From contig NZ_JARVRX010000013.1 in the NCBI RefSeq assembly GCF_030209435.1, positions 1-64,000 on the forward strand: a stretch of DNA of 64,000 nt. Reading direction: 5' to 3'. The notes under the pieces are model-generated. The model was not told the origin of the DNA. It saw only the letters and a list, made by a program, of their open reading frames with translations, and made no database searches. The DNA is from Mycolicibacterium sp. lyk4-40-TYG-92 (GTDB lineage Bacteria; Actinomycetota; Actinomycetes; Mycobacteriales; Mycobacteriaceae). Positions 48,043-58,038 of this stretch are shown here, in pieces (the stretch's first letter is position 1; each line of letters opens with the position of its first letter). Made by a program: the position numbers and the translations under genes.

Positions 48043-48986
48043 CGGTGGTTCTGGTCGATCCACGTCGCCCCTCCTTGATGCCGATCGACGCGCTGGTGCT
48101 GCTCACCGGCGACGTGCAGTACACCGAGGAACTACCGGTCAAGGTGCCGTGGTCGTTGCCGTCGGGCCGGCCGGCCTATGGGGATTCCGACAATCCGGCG
48201 CCGGTGCTGTTGTCCTCCGATCCGGAACATCCGCAGGTGCGCGCCCGGCTCGCGGCCGGTGAGAGGCTGATCGCGGTGGACGGTTCGCAGCCGGGAGAGC
48301 GGCTCATCGACGCCGTCACGATGATGGACAAGCTGCGTACCAACGGCCCGTGGGAGAGCGAGCAGACACACGACTCGCTGCGCCGGTACCTGCTGGAGGA
48401 GACCTACGAGCTGTTCGACGCGGTGCGCGGCGGCAACGCCGACGACGTCCGTGAGGAACTCGGAGATGTGTTGCTGCAGGTGCTGTTTCACGCCCGCATC
48501 GCCGAGGACGCACCGCTGCACCCTTTCGGCATCGACGACGTCGCCGACACCCTGATTCGGAAGCTGGGCAACCGCGTGCCGGCAGTGCTTGCCGGACAAG
48601 AGATTTCGCTGGAAGACCAGATCGCGCAGTGGGAAGAGCGCAAGGCGCTGGAGAAAGCGGCGCGGACGTCGTGCATGGACGAGGTGCCGACGGCACTGCC
48701 GGCGCTCGCTCTGGCGCAGAAGCTGATCGAACGGACCAGCACGGCCGGGCTGCCCGCCGATCTGCTTCCGGCCGGCCTCACCTCGGTGACGCTCGAATCC
48801 GGTATCGACGCCGAAAGTGCCCTGCGCACAGTGGCGCTCGAGTTCATTGACACTGTGCGCGAAGCCGAGCGCCGCATCGTCGCCGCCCGCCGCGGCGACG
48901 AAGTGGCGGTGGAGTTGGATGCCGCACCGCTGGGTGCGGTGTCAGAGGATGAGTGGCGGGAGCACTGGCCGGTTCAGGCTGACTGA
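48039..48986 (+). CDS. mazG: Nucleoside triphosphate pyrophosphohydrolase MazG
   Basis: MazG hydrolyses NTPs, notably oxidised dNTPs, to NMP and pyrophosphate, protecting the nucleotide pool. The 315-residue protein has an N-terminal region unique to mycobacteria (about 1-90) and the MazG core with LLEETYELFDAV and EELGDVLLQVLFHARIAED, whose acidic residues bind Mg. It is coupled to mfd through a short bridging frame; its end overlaps the facing hydrolase gene by 13 bases. It matches Rv1021. Confidence 0.94.
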   Translation: MTVVLVDPRRPSLMPIDALVLLTGDVQYTEELPVKVPWSLPSGRPAYGDSDNPAPVLLSSDPEHPQVRARLAAGERLIAVDGSQPGERLIDAVTMMDKLRTNGPWESEQTHDSLRRYLLEETYELFDAVRGGNADDVREELGDVLLQVLFHARIAEDAPLHPFGIDDVADTLIRKLGNRVPAVLAGQEISLEDQIAQWEERKALEKAARTSCMDEVPTALPALALAQKLIERTSTAGLPADLLPAGLTSVTLESGIDAESALRTVALEFIDTVREAERRIVAARRGDEVAVELDAAPLGAVSEDEWREHWPVQAD

Positions 48987-49666
48987 GTCGCGGCCTCATC
49001 GATGAGGCCGGCCACGGCGACCGGCTGTGAGGCCAGCGACGCGTGGCCGGCATCCAGCTCGATGATCTTGCGCGGGTTGATCCGCTCGGCCATGCGGCGT
49101 TCGTTGTCGGGGTGAATCATGCGGTCCTGTGTGGAGACCTGGTACCACGACGGCTTGACCCGCCAGGCCGGTGCTGTCACGGTGTCGCCGAAAGTCGATG
49201 CCAGCGGGGCTTTTTGGGTGACGGCCATGACGAGCGCGTCATCGGCGGACAGGTCCTGACAGAAGCTCTCGTGGAACTTGTCCTGGACGACCCAGAGGTA
49301 GCCGTCCGAATCCGGTGCGAGGTTGGCGGCCGCCGCGGGCGGCAGCTCCTGAGTGATCCCGCCGGGGCTCTCCCCGGCGTCCGGCGCAAAGGCCGCGATG
49401 TAGACCAGGGCCTTCACATTGGGCAGGTCTCCGGCTTCGGTGATGACTGCGCCACCGTATGAGTGCCCGACCAGGATTACCGGGCCGTCGACCTGACTGA
49501 CCATCTTGCGGGTGCGTTCGGCGTCGTCGGCCAGCGATGTCAGCGGGTTCTCCACCGCGCGGAGTGAGGTGTACCCGCGTCGGTTCAGTTCGACGATCAC
49601 ATTGGCCCAGTGGGCCGCACCGCCCCAGAATCCGTGGACCAGGACGACTGTTGGTTTTTCGGTCAT
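48974..49666 (-). CDS. Alpha/beta hydrolase
   Basis: The 230-residue protein starts MTEKPTVVLVHGFWGGAAHW and has the nucleophile elbow GHSYGG (Ser near 78) and the terminal GHASLASQP with the catalytic His. These match an esterase/hydrolase subfamily common in actinobacteria; substrate unknown. ATG 49666 gives the family N-terminus. Its start is 34 bases from a divergent AraC-type regulator, which probably controls it. Confidence 0.9.
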   Translation of the reverse strand: MTEKPTVVLVHGFWGGAAHWANVIVELNRRGYTSLRAVENPLTSLADDAERTRKMVSQVDGPVILVGHSYGGAVITEAGDLPNVKALVYIAAFAPDAGESPGGITQELPPAAAANLAPDSDGYLWVVQDKFHESFCQDLSADDALVMAVTQKAPLASTFGDTVTAPAWRVKPSWYQVSTQDRMIHPDNERRMAERINPRKIIELDAGHASLASQPVAVAGLIDEAATQSA

Positions 49667-49700
49667 GCGATGACAGTATTTGGACGATGAGGCAAGTTCA

Positions 49701-50651
49701 ATGACTGAAACGATGCCAAAATTTGCCGATTCACCGTCCCCGGCGGCGGATGCGTTTTCCGAGATCCTCGACACCGTGCGCCTGCGCGGGCAGGACGTCG
49801 TCCGTTACGCACCCGGATCCGTGCCGTTCAACATCGCGATGCCTGAGCAACGCCTCCTGCACATCGTCGAGCACGGCGACGTCCGGCTCCGGGTGAGCGG
49901 TGGCGGTCCGGTGATCACGCTGCGCGACGGCGACCTGGTGCTGCTGGCCCGGGGTGACCGGCACCAGCTGCAGGCGGGCTCGGGCGTCCCGGTGCGCAAC
50001 CTCGCTGCCGCCGATCGGTATGCCGACGAAGATGAACTGCCGCAACAGGATTCGCCGCGGTGGGTGACCGGGACGTTCGCGGTCGACGACGCCGTCGCCG
50101 ATCCAGTGTTGTCGGTGCTGCCCCCGGCCATCGTGGTACCTGGTGGTGGGGTGGACCGGGAGTGGCTTGAGGTCAGCCTGCGCCTGCTGGTGGCAGAGGT
50201 CGCGGCGCCGCGGCCCGGTTCGGCCGTGATGATCTCGCGCATCCTGGATCTGCTGTTCATCCACACCCTGCGGGCCTGGTCGCGCGACGCCGCCACGCCG
50301 TCGGGATGGCTGACGGCGGCGTTGGATCCGGTACTGGGCCAAGTGCTTTCGGTGGTTCACCAGGATTTGGCGCGGCCGTGGTCGGTCGCTGAACTCGCGC
50401 AGATGGCCAACCTGTCGCGGACCGCGTTCGCCGAGCGGTTCACCCGGCTGCTGGGGTGCCCGCCCGCCGGCTACCTCATCGACCGCCGACTCGACCGGGC
50501 AGCGCAGTTGTTGCGCACGGATACAGCGTCCGTCGGCGCCATCGCCGCGGCGGTGGGCTACACCTCCGAGGCGGGCTTCAGCCGGGCCTTCGGCCGACGG
50601 TTCGGCGCCCCGCCGCTGCGCTGGCGAAACACCGTGGGCCGCGCGGACTGA
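49701..50651 (+). CDS. AraC-family transcriptional regulator
   Basis: The 316-residue protein has a cupin-type sensor domain (RVSGGGPVITLRDGDLVLLARGDRHQL, about 40-110) and a C-terminal AraC helix-turn-helix pair (about 215-312: SVAELAQMANLSRTAFAERFTRLLG and VGYTSEAGFSRAFGRRFG). It is divergent from the alpha/beta hydrolase gene, with only 34 bases between them, so it is likely that gene's regulator. Ligand unknown. Confidence 0.92.
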   Translation: MTETMPKFADSPSPAADAFSEILDTVRLRGQDVVRYAPGSVPFNIAMPEQRLLHIVEHGDVRLRVSGGGPVITLRDGDLVLLARGDRHQLQAGSGVPVRNLAAADRYADEDELPQQDSPRWVTGTFAVDDAVADPVLSVLPPAIVVPGGGVDREWLEVSLRLLVAEVAAPRPGSAVMISRILDLLFIHTLRAWSRDAATPSGWLTAALDPVLGQVLSVVHQDLARPWSVAELAQMANLSRTAFAERFTRLLGCPPAGYLIDRRLDRAAQLLRTDTASVGAIAAAVGYTSEAGFSRAFGRRFGAPPLRWRNTVGRAD

Positions 50652-50697
50652 ACCCGGCTTCTGAGGAGTATTCCCCGCTGGGGCCGGGCACGAATGT

Positions 50698-50739
50698 AAC
50701 GCCACGGCGGATGTCGGCGCGTTTTTCCGCCGTGGCGTT
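50698..50739. terminator. Long perfect hairpin after the AraC gene
   Basis: AACGCCACGGCGGA (50698-50711) pairs perfectly with 50726-50739 around a 14-base loop holding a short T-run. It is in the 262-base gap before the next gene. A terminator or attenuator is likely, but there is no U-run after the stem. Confidence 0.45.
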
Positions 50740-50913
50740 GCATTGGCGGCAGGCACTGCCGGATCGACCGGATGTTGTCGCCGAGAGGCGGGCACAGCGA
50801 CTCGTGCCAAGGCCGCCGCCCCAGAACTTGGGATCGGTAGCCGACCCGCCCCGGTGTGATTGCTCCAACGACGCCGACCACGAGCGTCCGAGAAACCTGA
50901 GGAAGGAATCACC

Positions 50914-51201
50914 ATGAAGCTCCCCGCCGCCATCGAACAGCACGTCAACCGCTTCGACCGTCAGCAGAGCCTGATCATCGCGATCAGCACGGGCCTGTTG
51001 GCCTTCTGGTCGGGTTACCGCGTCGCCTGGTCGCTGTACCTGACCATGACCTACGACTTCCTGTTCGGCTCACTGGTCTTCCAGATCGCGCTGTGGGGCG
51101 TCATCGGTGCCGCCGCGGCGATCGCGTCGCTCGCGTTCTACAACCGCTACCGCACCGCCGACGAGCCCGACGCTCAGCCGAGCAGCGTCGACCCCCAGTA
51201 A
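50914..51201 (+). CDS. Small membrane protein of unknown function
   Basis: The 95-residue protein has two membrane segments (LIIAISTGLLAFWSGYRVAW and FGSLVFQIALWGVIGAAAAIASL) and a polar tail ending PSSVDPQ. ATG 50914 follows AGGAAGGAATC. I recognise no domain. It overlaps the end of efeB by 28 bases on the opposite strand. Possible membrane accessory function, but nothing specific can be said. Confidence 0.75.
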   Translation: MKLPAAIEQHVNRFDRQQSLIIAISTGLLAFWSGYRVAWSLYLTMTYDFLFGSLVFQIALWGVIGAAAAIASLAFYNRYRTADEPDAQPSSVDPQ

Positions 51202-52493
51202 TCCGACGAACCATCACGCACACCCGGCGGGCAGGCGAAGATGCCACTGCCGGTGTGTGTGATGTACTCGTTGAGGGCGTCGTTGGTGGACAGCTTGGTC
51301 TGCATCGGGATGAACGACTCGGCCGGGTTGCGCACGAAGGCGATGAAGAACAGCCCCGCGTCCAGGTGGCCGAAACCGTCTGAGCCATCAGTGAAGTTGT
51401 AGCCCCGGCGCAAAATCTGCGCGCCGTTGTTGGCCTCGGGCGAGGCCAGGCGCACGTGCGAGTCGACGTCGATCAGCGGCGCACCGTCAGCACCCTTGCT
51501 GTCGAAGTCCAGCGGGGTGAACTCGTCGGTGTACCCGTTGGGTGCGCCGTTGCCCTTCTGCCGTCCGACCACCCGTTCCTGCTCCAAAAGCGTGGTGCGG
51601 TCCCAGGATTCGATGAGCATGCGGATGCGCCGGCTGATCAGATACGAACCGCCCGTCATCCAGGCCGGTCCGTCGCCGTTGCCGACCCAGACGTGCTTGT
51701 TGATGGCGGCGGTGTCCTCGGCCTTCAGGTTGTTCGTTCCGTCCTTGAACCCGAACAGGTTTCGCGGCGTGGACTGGTTCCGAGTGGTCGATGACGTGCG
51801 GCCGAAGCCGAGCTGCGAGTACCGCACCGCGACGGTGCCGAAGCCCACGCGGGCCAGGTTGCGGATGGCGTGCACCGCGACCTGCGGATCATTGGCGCAG
51901 GCCTGTACGACGATGTCGCCGCCACACCGTGCGGGATCGAGCTTCTCGTTGCGGAACTTCGGCAGGTCCACCAGGTGGGCCGGCCGCTGCGCGTCGATGC
52001 CGAACCGGTCCTTGCCGTCCTTGCGGAAGAAGCCGGGGCCGAATCCGATCGTCAGGGTCAATGCGGAGGGCGAAAGACCAAGGGCCTCACCGGTATCGGC
52101 CGGCGGCGCGTACGGGTTCAGTCCGATGGCGCCGTGTGCGACGGCCTCCTCGCCGAGCGTCATGCGCTCGGCCATCTCCGTCCACTTCTTCAGCATCGCC
52201 ACGACGTCGGCCTTCTTGTCCGTCGTGACGTCGAAGGTGGCGAAGTGCATCCGGTCTTGCGCGGCGGTGACGATGCCCGCTTGATGGGTGCCGCGGAACG
52301 GCACCGGCTTACTCAGGCTGTCCTCGACCACGGCGGCGGACGAGCGGCCGGCGAGCGCGCCGGTGGCGGCGGCGCCGACGACGGCGGCCGTCACCCCGGC
52401 GGCGCCGAAGAGCTTGCGCCGGCTGAGCCCACCGGATCCGGTCACGGTCGGCTCAGCGGTCGTCAGTTGGGGCTCACTGCTTGGCGACGACAC
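51174..52493 (-). CDS. efeB: Dye-decolorising peroxidase EfeB (Tat-exported)
   Basis: EfeB is a heme peroxidase of the DyP family that in EfeUOB systems works outside the membrane on iron reduction or heme-iron release. The 439-residue protein has a Tat signal (SRRKLFGAAGVTAAVVGAAA, about 25-48), and the DyP motif GFKDGTNN (GxxDG). GTG 52493 overlaps the efeO end by 20 bases. It is last in the efeU-efeO-efeB order. Confidence 0.93.
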   Translation of the reverse strand: MSSPSSEPQLTTAEPTVTGSGGLSRRKLFGAAGVTAAVVGAAATGALAGRSSAAVVEDSLSKPVPFRGTHQAGIVTAAQDRMHFATFDVTTDKKADVVAMLKKWTEMAERMTLGEEAVAHGAIGLNPYAPPADTGEALGLSPSALTLTIGFGPGFFRKDGKDRFGIDAQRPAHLVDLPKFRNEKLDPARCGGDIVVQACANDPQVAVHAIRNLARVGFGTVAVRYSQLGFGRTSSTTRNQSTPRNLFGFKDGTNNLKAEDTAAINKHVWVGNGDGPAWMTGGSYLISRRIRMLIESWDRTTLLEQERVVGRQKGNGAPNGYTDEFTPLDFDSKGADGAPLIDVDSHVRLASPEANNGAQILRRGYNFTDGSDGFGHLDAGLFFIAFVRNPAESFIPMQTKLSTNDALNEYITHTGSGIFACPPGVRDGSSDYWGSTLLG

Positions 52494-53634
52494 CCTGCAC
52501 CTCGCTGACCTCCTTGCTCAAAGCGTCGACGGCGCGCGAAAGTTCTTGCCGCTCGGGCTCGGTCACCTTGTCGTAGAAGATGAAGCCGTCGCCCTGGCGC
52601 CACTTGTCCAGCAGCTTCTGGACATTCTCGAAGGCCGCGTCGACGTCCTTGCCGAGCTGCGGGTTGCGCTCGTCGAGGATCGGGTCCACCGACCCGACCG
52701 CCGTGCGCGAGCCCTCGATGTTGGCCTGGATGTCCCACAGGTCGGTGTGGCTGAAGATGTCTTCTTCGCCGGTGATCTTGGTCTTGGCGATCTCGTCCAG
52801 CAGCTCCTGTGCGCCACCGGCGATCTTGGTGGAGTCGATGGTCCACTTCGGGTCCTTGACGCCGGCATCGAGTTCCTTGACGTCGGCGACCAGCTGGTCG
52901 GCCAGGGCGTTGGCGTCAGGCTGCAGTCCGGTGACCCAGAGCTGCTTCTCCAGGACGTGGAAGCCGGTCCACTTGTCGCCCGGTTTCACGTCGGCTTCGC
53001 GCAGGTCGATCCGCGGGTCGAGGTCGTCCGGGAAGGACTCGGCGACGGGCTCGATGCGCTCGTAGAAGGTACGGGCCTTCGGGTACTGCGCCTTGGCTCC
53101 GGCGACGTCCCCCTTCTTCACGGCGGCGGCGAACGCCTCGGTGGCGGGCACCAGCGAGGTGGTCTGCTCGACGACGTACTTCTTGTAGAAGTCCGCAGCG
53201 TCCTTGAACTTGCCGGTGTCATCGATCTTGACGGTGTCGCCGGTGACGGTGAAATCGCCGCGGATGCCGTCACCGACCATGCCGGGCTTGCACGCGGTCT
53301 TGTAGGTGCCGGCTTCGGGCAGCTGCACGATCAGCTTGCGCTGCAGGCCGGGGGAGACGTTCTCGATCTCGCCCATGACCTTGTCGCCGGGGCCGTAAAC
53401 GTAGAACTCGGTGACCTTGGTGCCGTTGTTGGTGACGACGAAGGTGCTGGTGCCCGTCTTGGCCGACGTCGCCGACAGCTTGCAAGCGTCGTCCGAGGCG
53501 GTCACGGTGATCTCGCCGGAGGCGGACTTGTTCTCGTCCGACTTGGAGGTGCACGCGGAGACCGCGGTCAGACCGGCGAGCAGGGCGGCAGAAGCGGCCA
53601 AGCCGGTCTTGACGTTGAGGGCAGCGAGATTCAC
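52474..53634 (-). CDS. efeO: Iron-uptake periplasmic protein EfeO
   Basis: The 386-residue lipoprotein (lipobox VSAC at residue 28) has a cupredoxin-like N-terminal domain (about 40-130) and a peptidase-M75 domain that holds the HxxE iron motif (GFHVLEKQLW). EfeO captures iron outside the membrane and passes it to EfeU. GTG 53634 overlaps efeU's stop (GTGA). Confidence 0.93.
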   Translation of the reverse strand: MNLAALNVKTGLAASAALLAGLTAVSACTSKSDENKSASGEITVTASDDACKLSATSAKTGTSTFVVTNNGTKVTEFYVYGPGDKVMGEIENVSPGLQRKLIVQLPEAGTYKTACKPGMVGDGIRGDFTVTGDTVKIDDTGKFKDAADFYKKYVVEQTTSLVPATEAFAAAVKKGDVAGAKAQYPKARTFYERIEPVAESFPDDLDPRIDLREADVKPGDKWTGFHVLEKQLWVTGLQPDANALADQLVADVKELDAGVKDPKWTIDSTKIAGGAQELLDEIAKTKITGEEDIFSHTDLWDIQANIEGSRTAVGSVDPILDERNPQLGKDVDAAFENVQKLLDKWRQGDGFIFYDKVTEPERQELSRAVDALSKEVSEVQGVVAKQ

Positions 53635-54527
53635 TTAGCGGACCTTTCGAGGGTGGCAGCAGGGGCGGGTTTGGCTGCGACAGGTCGCAGGAACAGCGTC
53701 AGGACGACCAGGAGGTAGGCCAGCCAGCAGACGAACTGCAGGATCGAGGGGGCGGGGCTGATGTTGAAGACGCCCTGGATCACCTGGCCGTACCAGGACG
53801 ACCAGTTGAAGGCGCCGGTCATGTCGAAGGCCTTGGCGCTCAGGCCGGGCAGCCATCCGACGGTCTGCAGCGCGTGGATGGCGTACGACAGGATGCCCGC
53901 GGCGACGACGACGAGGAATGCGCCGGTGTATTTGAAGAACTTGGCCAGGTTGATGCGCACCGCGCCGGCATACATGCCGTAGGCGACGACGACGGCGATG
54001 AGCAAGCCGATCACGAGTCCGGCCAGCGGCCATGCGGTCGACGCATTGGCGTAGCCGACCATGAACAGCGCCGTCTCGACGCCCTCGCGGCCGACGGCCA
54101 GGAAGGCCAGAGTGGCGACGGCGATCCCGCCGGTCTCCAGGGCGCGCGCCATGTCGCTGCGCAGCTCGCCGGAGATGGTCGCGGCGGCTTTGCGCATCCA
54201 CAGCACCATGGTCGTGACGATGATCACCGCCACCAGGGAGGCGACGCCGGCGATGGCCTCGGCCGCCAGGCCGGAGATGGTGTTCTCGCTCAGCTGGATG
54301 GACAGGAACACGCCGATGGTCATCGCGATGGCGGCCGCAACGCCGAGCCAGACCCACTTGAGGGCGTCACGGCGGTCGGACTTCACGAGGAAGGCGATGA
54401 GGATGGTGACGACAATCGCAGTTTCCAGGCCTTCGCGGAGGCCGATCAGCAAGCTGCCAAAGAGCTGTGAGGAAATGCCGGGGCCCGCGGCGACCAGCGC
54501 TGTCGAGACCGCGAAGGTGGTGGTCAT
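53631..54527 (-). CDS. efeU: Iron permease EfeU (FTR1 family)
   Basis: The 298-residue membrane protein has seven predicted helices and the two REXXE iron-passage motifs, REGLETAI (first helix) and REGVETAL (fourth helix). It imports iron across the inner membrane. ATG 54527 follows AAGGA at good spacing; a TTG 6 bases upstream is too close to it. The leader carries a DtxR/IdeR-like inverted repeat, which fits control by iron. Confidence 0.93.
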   Translation of the reverse strand: MTTTFAVSTALVAAGPGISSQLFGSLLIGLREGLETAIVVTILIAFLVKSDRRDALKWVWLGVAAAIAMTIGVFLSIQLSENTISGLAAEAIAGVASLVAVIIVTTMVLWMRKAAATISGELRSDMARALETGGIAVATLAFLAVGREGVETALFMVGYANASTAWPLAGLVIGLLIAVVVAYGMYAGAVRINLAKFFKYTGAFLVVVAAGILSYAIHALQTVGWLPGLSAKAFDMTGAFNWSSWYGQVIQGVFNISPAPSILQFVCWLAYLLVVLTLFLRPVAAKPAPAATLERSAK

Positions 54528-54560
54528 CCGCAATCCTTAGATAGACTAAACGGCAACACA

Positions 54561-54596
54561 GGTTTGCCTTGCCAAAGGAAGGCAAGCCAACCTTAT
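54561..54596 (-). promoter_or_regulatory. IdeR/DtxR-like iron-box region upstream of efeU
   Basis: Within 54563-54585, TTGCCTT-N8-AAGGCAA forms an inverted repeat, and the minus-strand TAAGGTTGGCTTGCCTT (54596-54580) resembles IdeR boxes with several mismatches. It sits 34-69 bases before the efeU start. Iron control is inferred. Confidence 0.4.
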
Positions 54597-54720
54597 CAGC
54601 GGATGCGCGACCGTCGTACCGTCGTGCCGGAAAGCTCGCGCTTCGGGGTGCACTCAGCTCGGCATGCGACGATGACGGACGACGAATCCGTCGACAATCT
54701 CTGGGTATAGGGGAGTACCG

Positions 54721-55446
54721 GTGTTGCGAGTGCGTTGGCTGCGGGCGAGCGCTGTTGTCTCCGCAACGGCGCTCCTGATGGCCTCGAGCTGCTCATTTCA
54801 GCCCGGTTACCTGCGCGGAGTGCCTCCGCCACCCGGCCCCGCGGTGCCCCCGATCAACACCCATGTGAAGGGTCGTGGCGCGGACCAGCTGCGCGACTGG
54901 GCCGAGCATCTGGCACCTCCCCTCGGCATTCCGGTCATGGCGCTGGAGGCCTACGGGTACGCCGCGCGCGTGGCCGAGGTCGAGAACCCCAAGTGCCACA
55001 TCGCGTGGACGACGCTGGCCGGCATCGGGATGGTCGAGAGCCACCACGGCACCTACCGCGGCGCGACCATCGCCCCGAACGGTGACGTCACGCCTCCGAT
55101 CCGCGGCGTGCCACTCGACGGAACCATGAACAACCTGCGGATTCCGGACTCCGACTCCGGAAGCATGGACAGCGACGACGCCGTCGACCGCGCCATGGGG
55201 CCCATGCAGTTCATCCCGGACACCTGGCGGTTGTACGGCGTCGACGCCAACAACACCGGCTTCGCCAGTCCCGACAACATCGACGACGCGGCGCTGTCGG
55301 CGGCGGGTTATCTCTGCTACCGCGGCAAGGATCTGTCCAGCCCGCACGGCTGGATGGACGCACTGCACGCCTACAACTTGTCCGACGACTACGCGCGCGC
55401 CGTGCGGGACTGGGCAACGGCCTATGCCAACGGGCACCAGAGATAG
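54721..55446 (+). CDS. lpqU: Lytic transglycosylase-like lipoprotein LpqU
   Basis: The 241-residue protein has a signal peptide with lipobox SSC at residue 24, a Pro-rich linker and a lysozyme-like transglycosylase domain (about 75-235) with GIGMVESHHGTY (catalytic Glu), RAMGPMQFIPDTW and AAGYLCYRG. It cleaves peptidoglycan glycan strands in the envelope. GTG 54721 follows GGGGAGTACC. It matches Rv1022 and precedes eno. Confidence 0.93.
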   Translation: MLRVRWLRASAVVSATALLMASSCSFQPGYLRGVPPPPGPAVPPINTHVKGRGADQLRDWAEHLAPPLGIPVMALEAYGYAARVAEVENPKCHIAWTTLAGIGMVESHHGTYRGATIAPNGDVTPPIRGVPLDGTMNNLRIPDSDSGSMDSDDAVDRAMGPMQFIPDTWRLYGVDANNTGFASPDNIDDAALSAAGYLCYRGKDLSSPHGWMDALHAYNLSDDYARAVRDWATAYANGHQR

Positions 55447-55527
55447 GTGGCCGGATAGCTAGCGGTAGCTGACGCACTTCACGCCCCGGCACCGTTTAGG
55501 CTGATGGGCGTTCGCACGAGTCCGTGA

Positions 55528-56835
<1,308 letters not shown>

Positions 56836-56858
56836 TTTCGCAGGCCTGATCTACCGAC

Positions 56859-57554
56859 ATGCCCGATCCCAAACGGCGTTCCCCCGCTTCTCGTCCCGCC
56901 AAACCTGGCGAGACGAAGCGGGGGCGTGCCGGGGCCGGCACGTCGGCGGCCAAGGCGGGTAACCGGCCAAAGGCCGAGCCGCGGCGCGTCCCGGACAATC
57001 TGCCGGTTCCGGTCACCGAGCCCATCCGGCAGGCGTACGCGGAGTCGGTCGAGCACCATGCCGAGCAGCGGCTGGGGTCGGCGGCGCGGCGCGCGGCGAT
57101 CCTTGCCGTCGTGGTGTGTGTGCTGACCCTGACGATCGCCGGACCGGTGCGCACCTTCTTCGCGCAGCGCACCGAGATGCAGCAGTTGGCCACCGCCGAA
57201 TCTCAATTACGTTCGCAGATAGCCAATTTGGAGCAGCAGAAGGTGAAGTTGGCCGACCCGGTGTACATCGCCGCGCAGGCCCGTGAGCGGTTGGGCTTCG
57301 TGATGCCGGGCGATATCCCGTATCAGGTGCAACTGCCTCCCGGTGCCGTCACGACGCCCGTCGCACCCGCGCCGTCCCCTACCGCGAAGAGCAACCAGCC
57401 CTGGTACACCGCGCTGTGGCACACCATCGCCGATCAGCCGCACGGCCTCACGCCGGCACCGGCCGTGGTCCCGCCGGGCCCGGACGGCGTCACCCCGGAC
57501 GGTGACGTGCCCCCCACCGATGTGCCCGCACCTCAGGCGCCGCCCGGTGGTTGA
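56859..57554 (+). CDS. FtsB/DivIC-type septum formation initiator
   Basis: The 231-residue protein has a basic Lys/Arg-rich cytoplasmic N-terminus (1-75), one membrane helix (AAILAVVVCVLTLTIAGPV, about 76-95), a coiled coil (TEMQQLATAESQLRSQIANLEQQKVKL) and the FtsB-like ARERLGFVMPGD, ending in a Pro-rich tail. It belongs in the FtsBLQ divisome complex at the septum (Rv1024). It is coupled to the DUF501 gene, which starts within its last codons. Confidence 0.9.
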   Translation: MPDPKRRSPASRPAKPGETKRGRAGAGTSAAKAGNRPKAEPRRVPDNLPVPVTEPIRQAYAESVEHHAEQRLGSAARRAAILAVVVCVLTLTIAGPVRTFFAQRTEMQQLATAESQLRSQIANLEQQKVKLADPVYIAAQARERLGFVMPGDIPYQVQLPPGAVTTPVAPAPSPTAKSNQPWYTALWHTIADQPHGLTPAPAVVPPGPDGVTPDGDVPPTDVPAPQAPPGG

Positions 57555-58038
57555 CGCTGCTGATCTGGAAGCCGTTGCGGCCCAACTGGGGCGGGAACCG
57601 CGTGGCGTCCTGGAGATCGCCTACCGCTGCCCCAACGGCGAGCCTGGCGTCGTCAAGACCGCGCCGCGGCTGCCCGACGGAACCCCTTTCCCCACTTTGT
57701 ATTACCTGACGCATCCGGCTCTGACGGCCGCGGCCAGCCGGCTGGAGTCGTCGGGTCTGATGAAGGACATGACCGAGCGTCTCCAGGCCTCCGAGGAGCT
57801 GGCTGCGGCGTATCTGCGTGCACACGAATCGTTCCTCGCCGAGCGGGACGCCATCGAGTCGCTGGGCACCACGTTCTCCGGCGGCGGGATGCCCGACCGG
57901 GTCAAGTGCCTGCACGTGGTCATGGCGCATTCGCTCGCAAAAGGCCCGGGCCTCAACCCGTTTGGCGATGAGGCGCTGGCGTTGTTGGCAGTCGAACCGG
58001 CGATGGCCGGGATTCTGGATCCGAAGGTGTGGGTGTGA
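57547..58038 (+). CDS. DUF501 domain protein
   Basis: The 163-residue DUF501 protein has the conserved YRCPNGEPGVVKTAPRLPDGTPFPT, LYYLTHP and DRVKCLHVVMAHSLAKGPG. Its role is unknown, but it is always found between ftsB and ppx genes in actinobacteria (Rv1025). GTG 57547 overlaps the upstream stop by 8 bases; the longer frame upstream is antisense-like noise. Its stop overlaps the ppx GTG in GTGA. Confidence 0.88.
   Translation: MVDAADLEAVAAQLGREPRGVLEIAYRCPNGEPGVVKTAPRLPDGTPFPTLYYLTHPALTAAASRLESSGLMKDMTERLQASEELAAAYLRAHESFLAERDAIESLGTTFSGGGMPDRVKCLHVVMAHSLAKGPGLNPFGDEALALLAVEPAMAGILDPKVWV

Noticed and set aside
44267-48142. 1291-codon open frame on the minus strand
   Set aside because: It is the antisense of mfd in a GC-rich genome, with composition typical of a shadow frame and no recognisable domain.
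57343-57546. Upstream extension of the DUF501 frame
   Set aside because: The added 68 residues are in the wrong frame of the ftsB-like gene and are low-complexity Arg/Pro/Ser; DUF501 homology starts at 57547.
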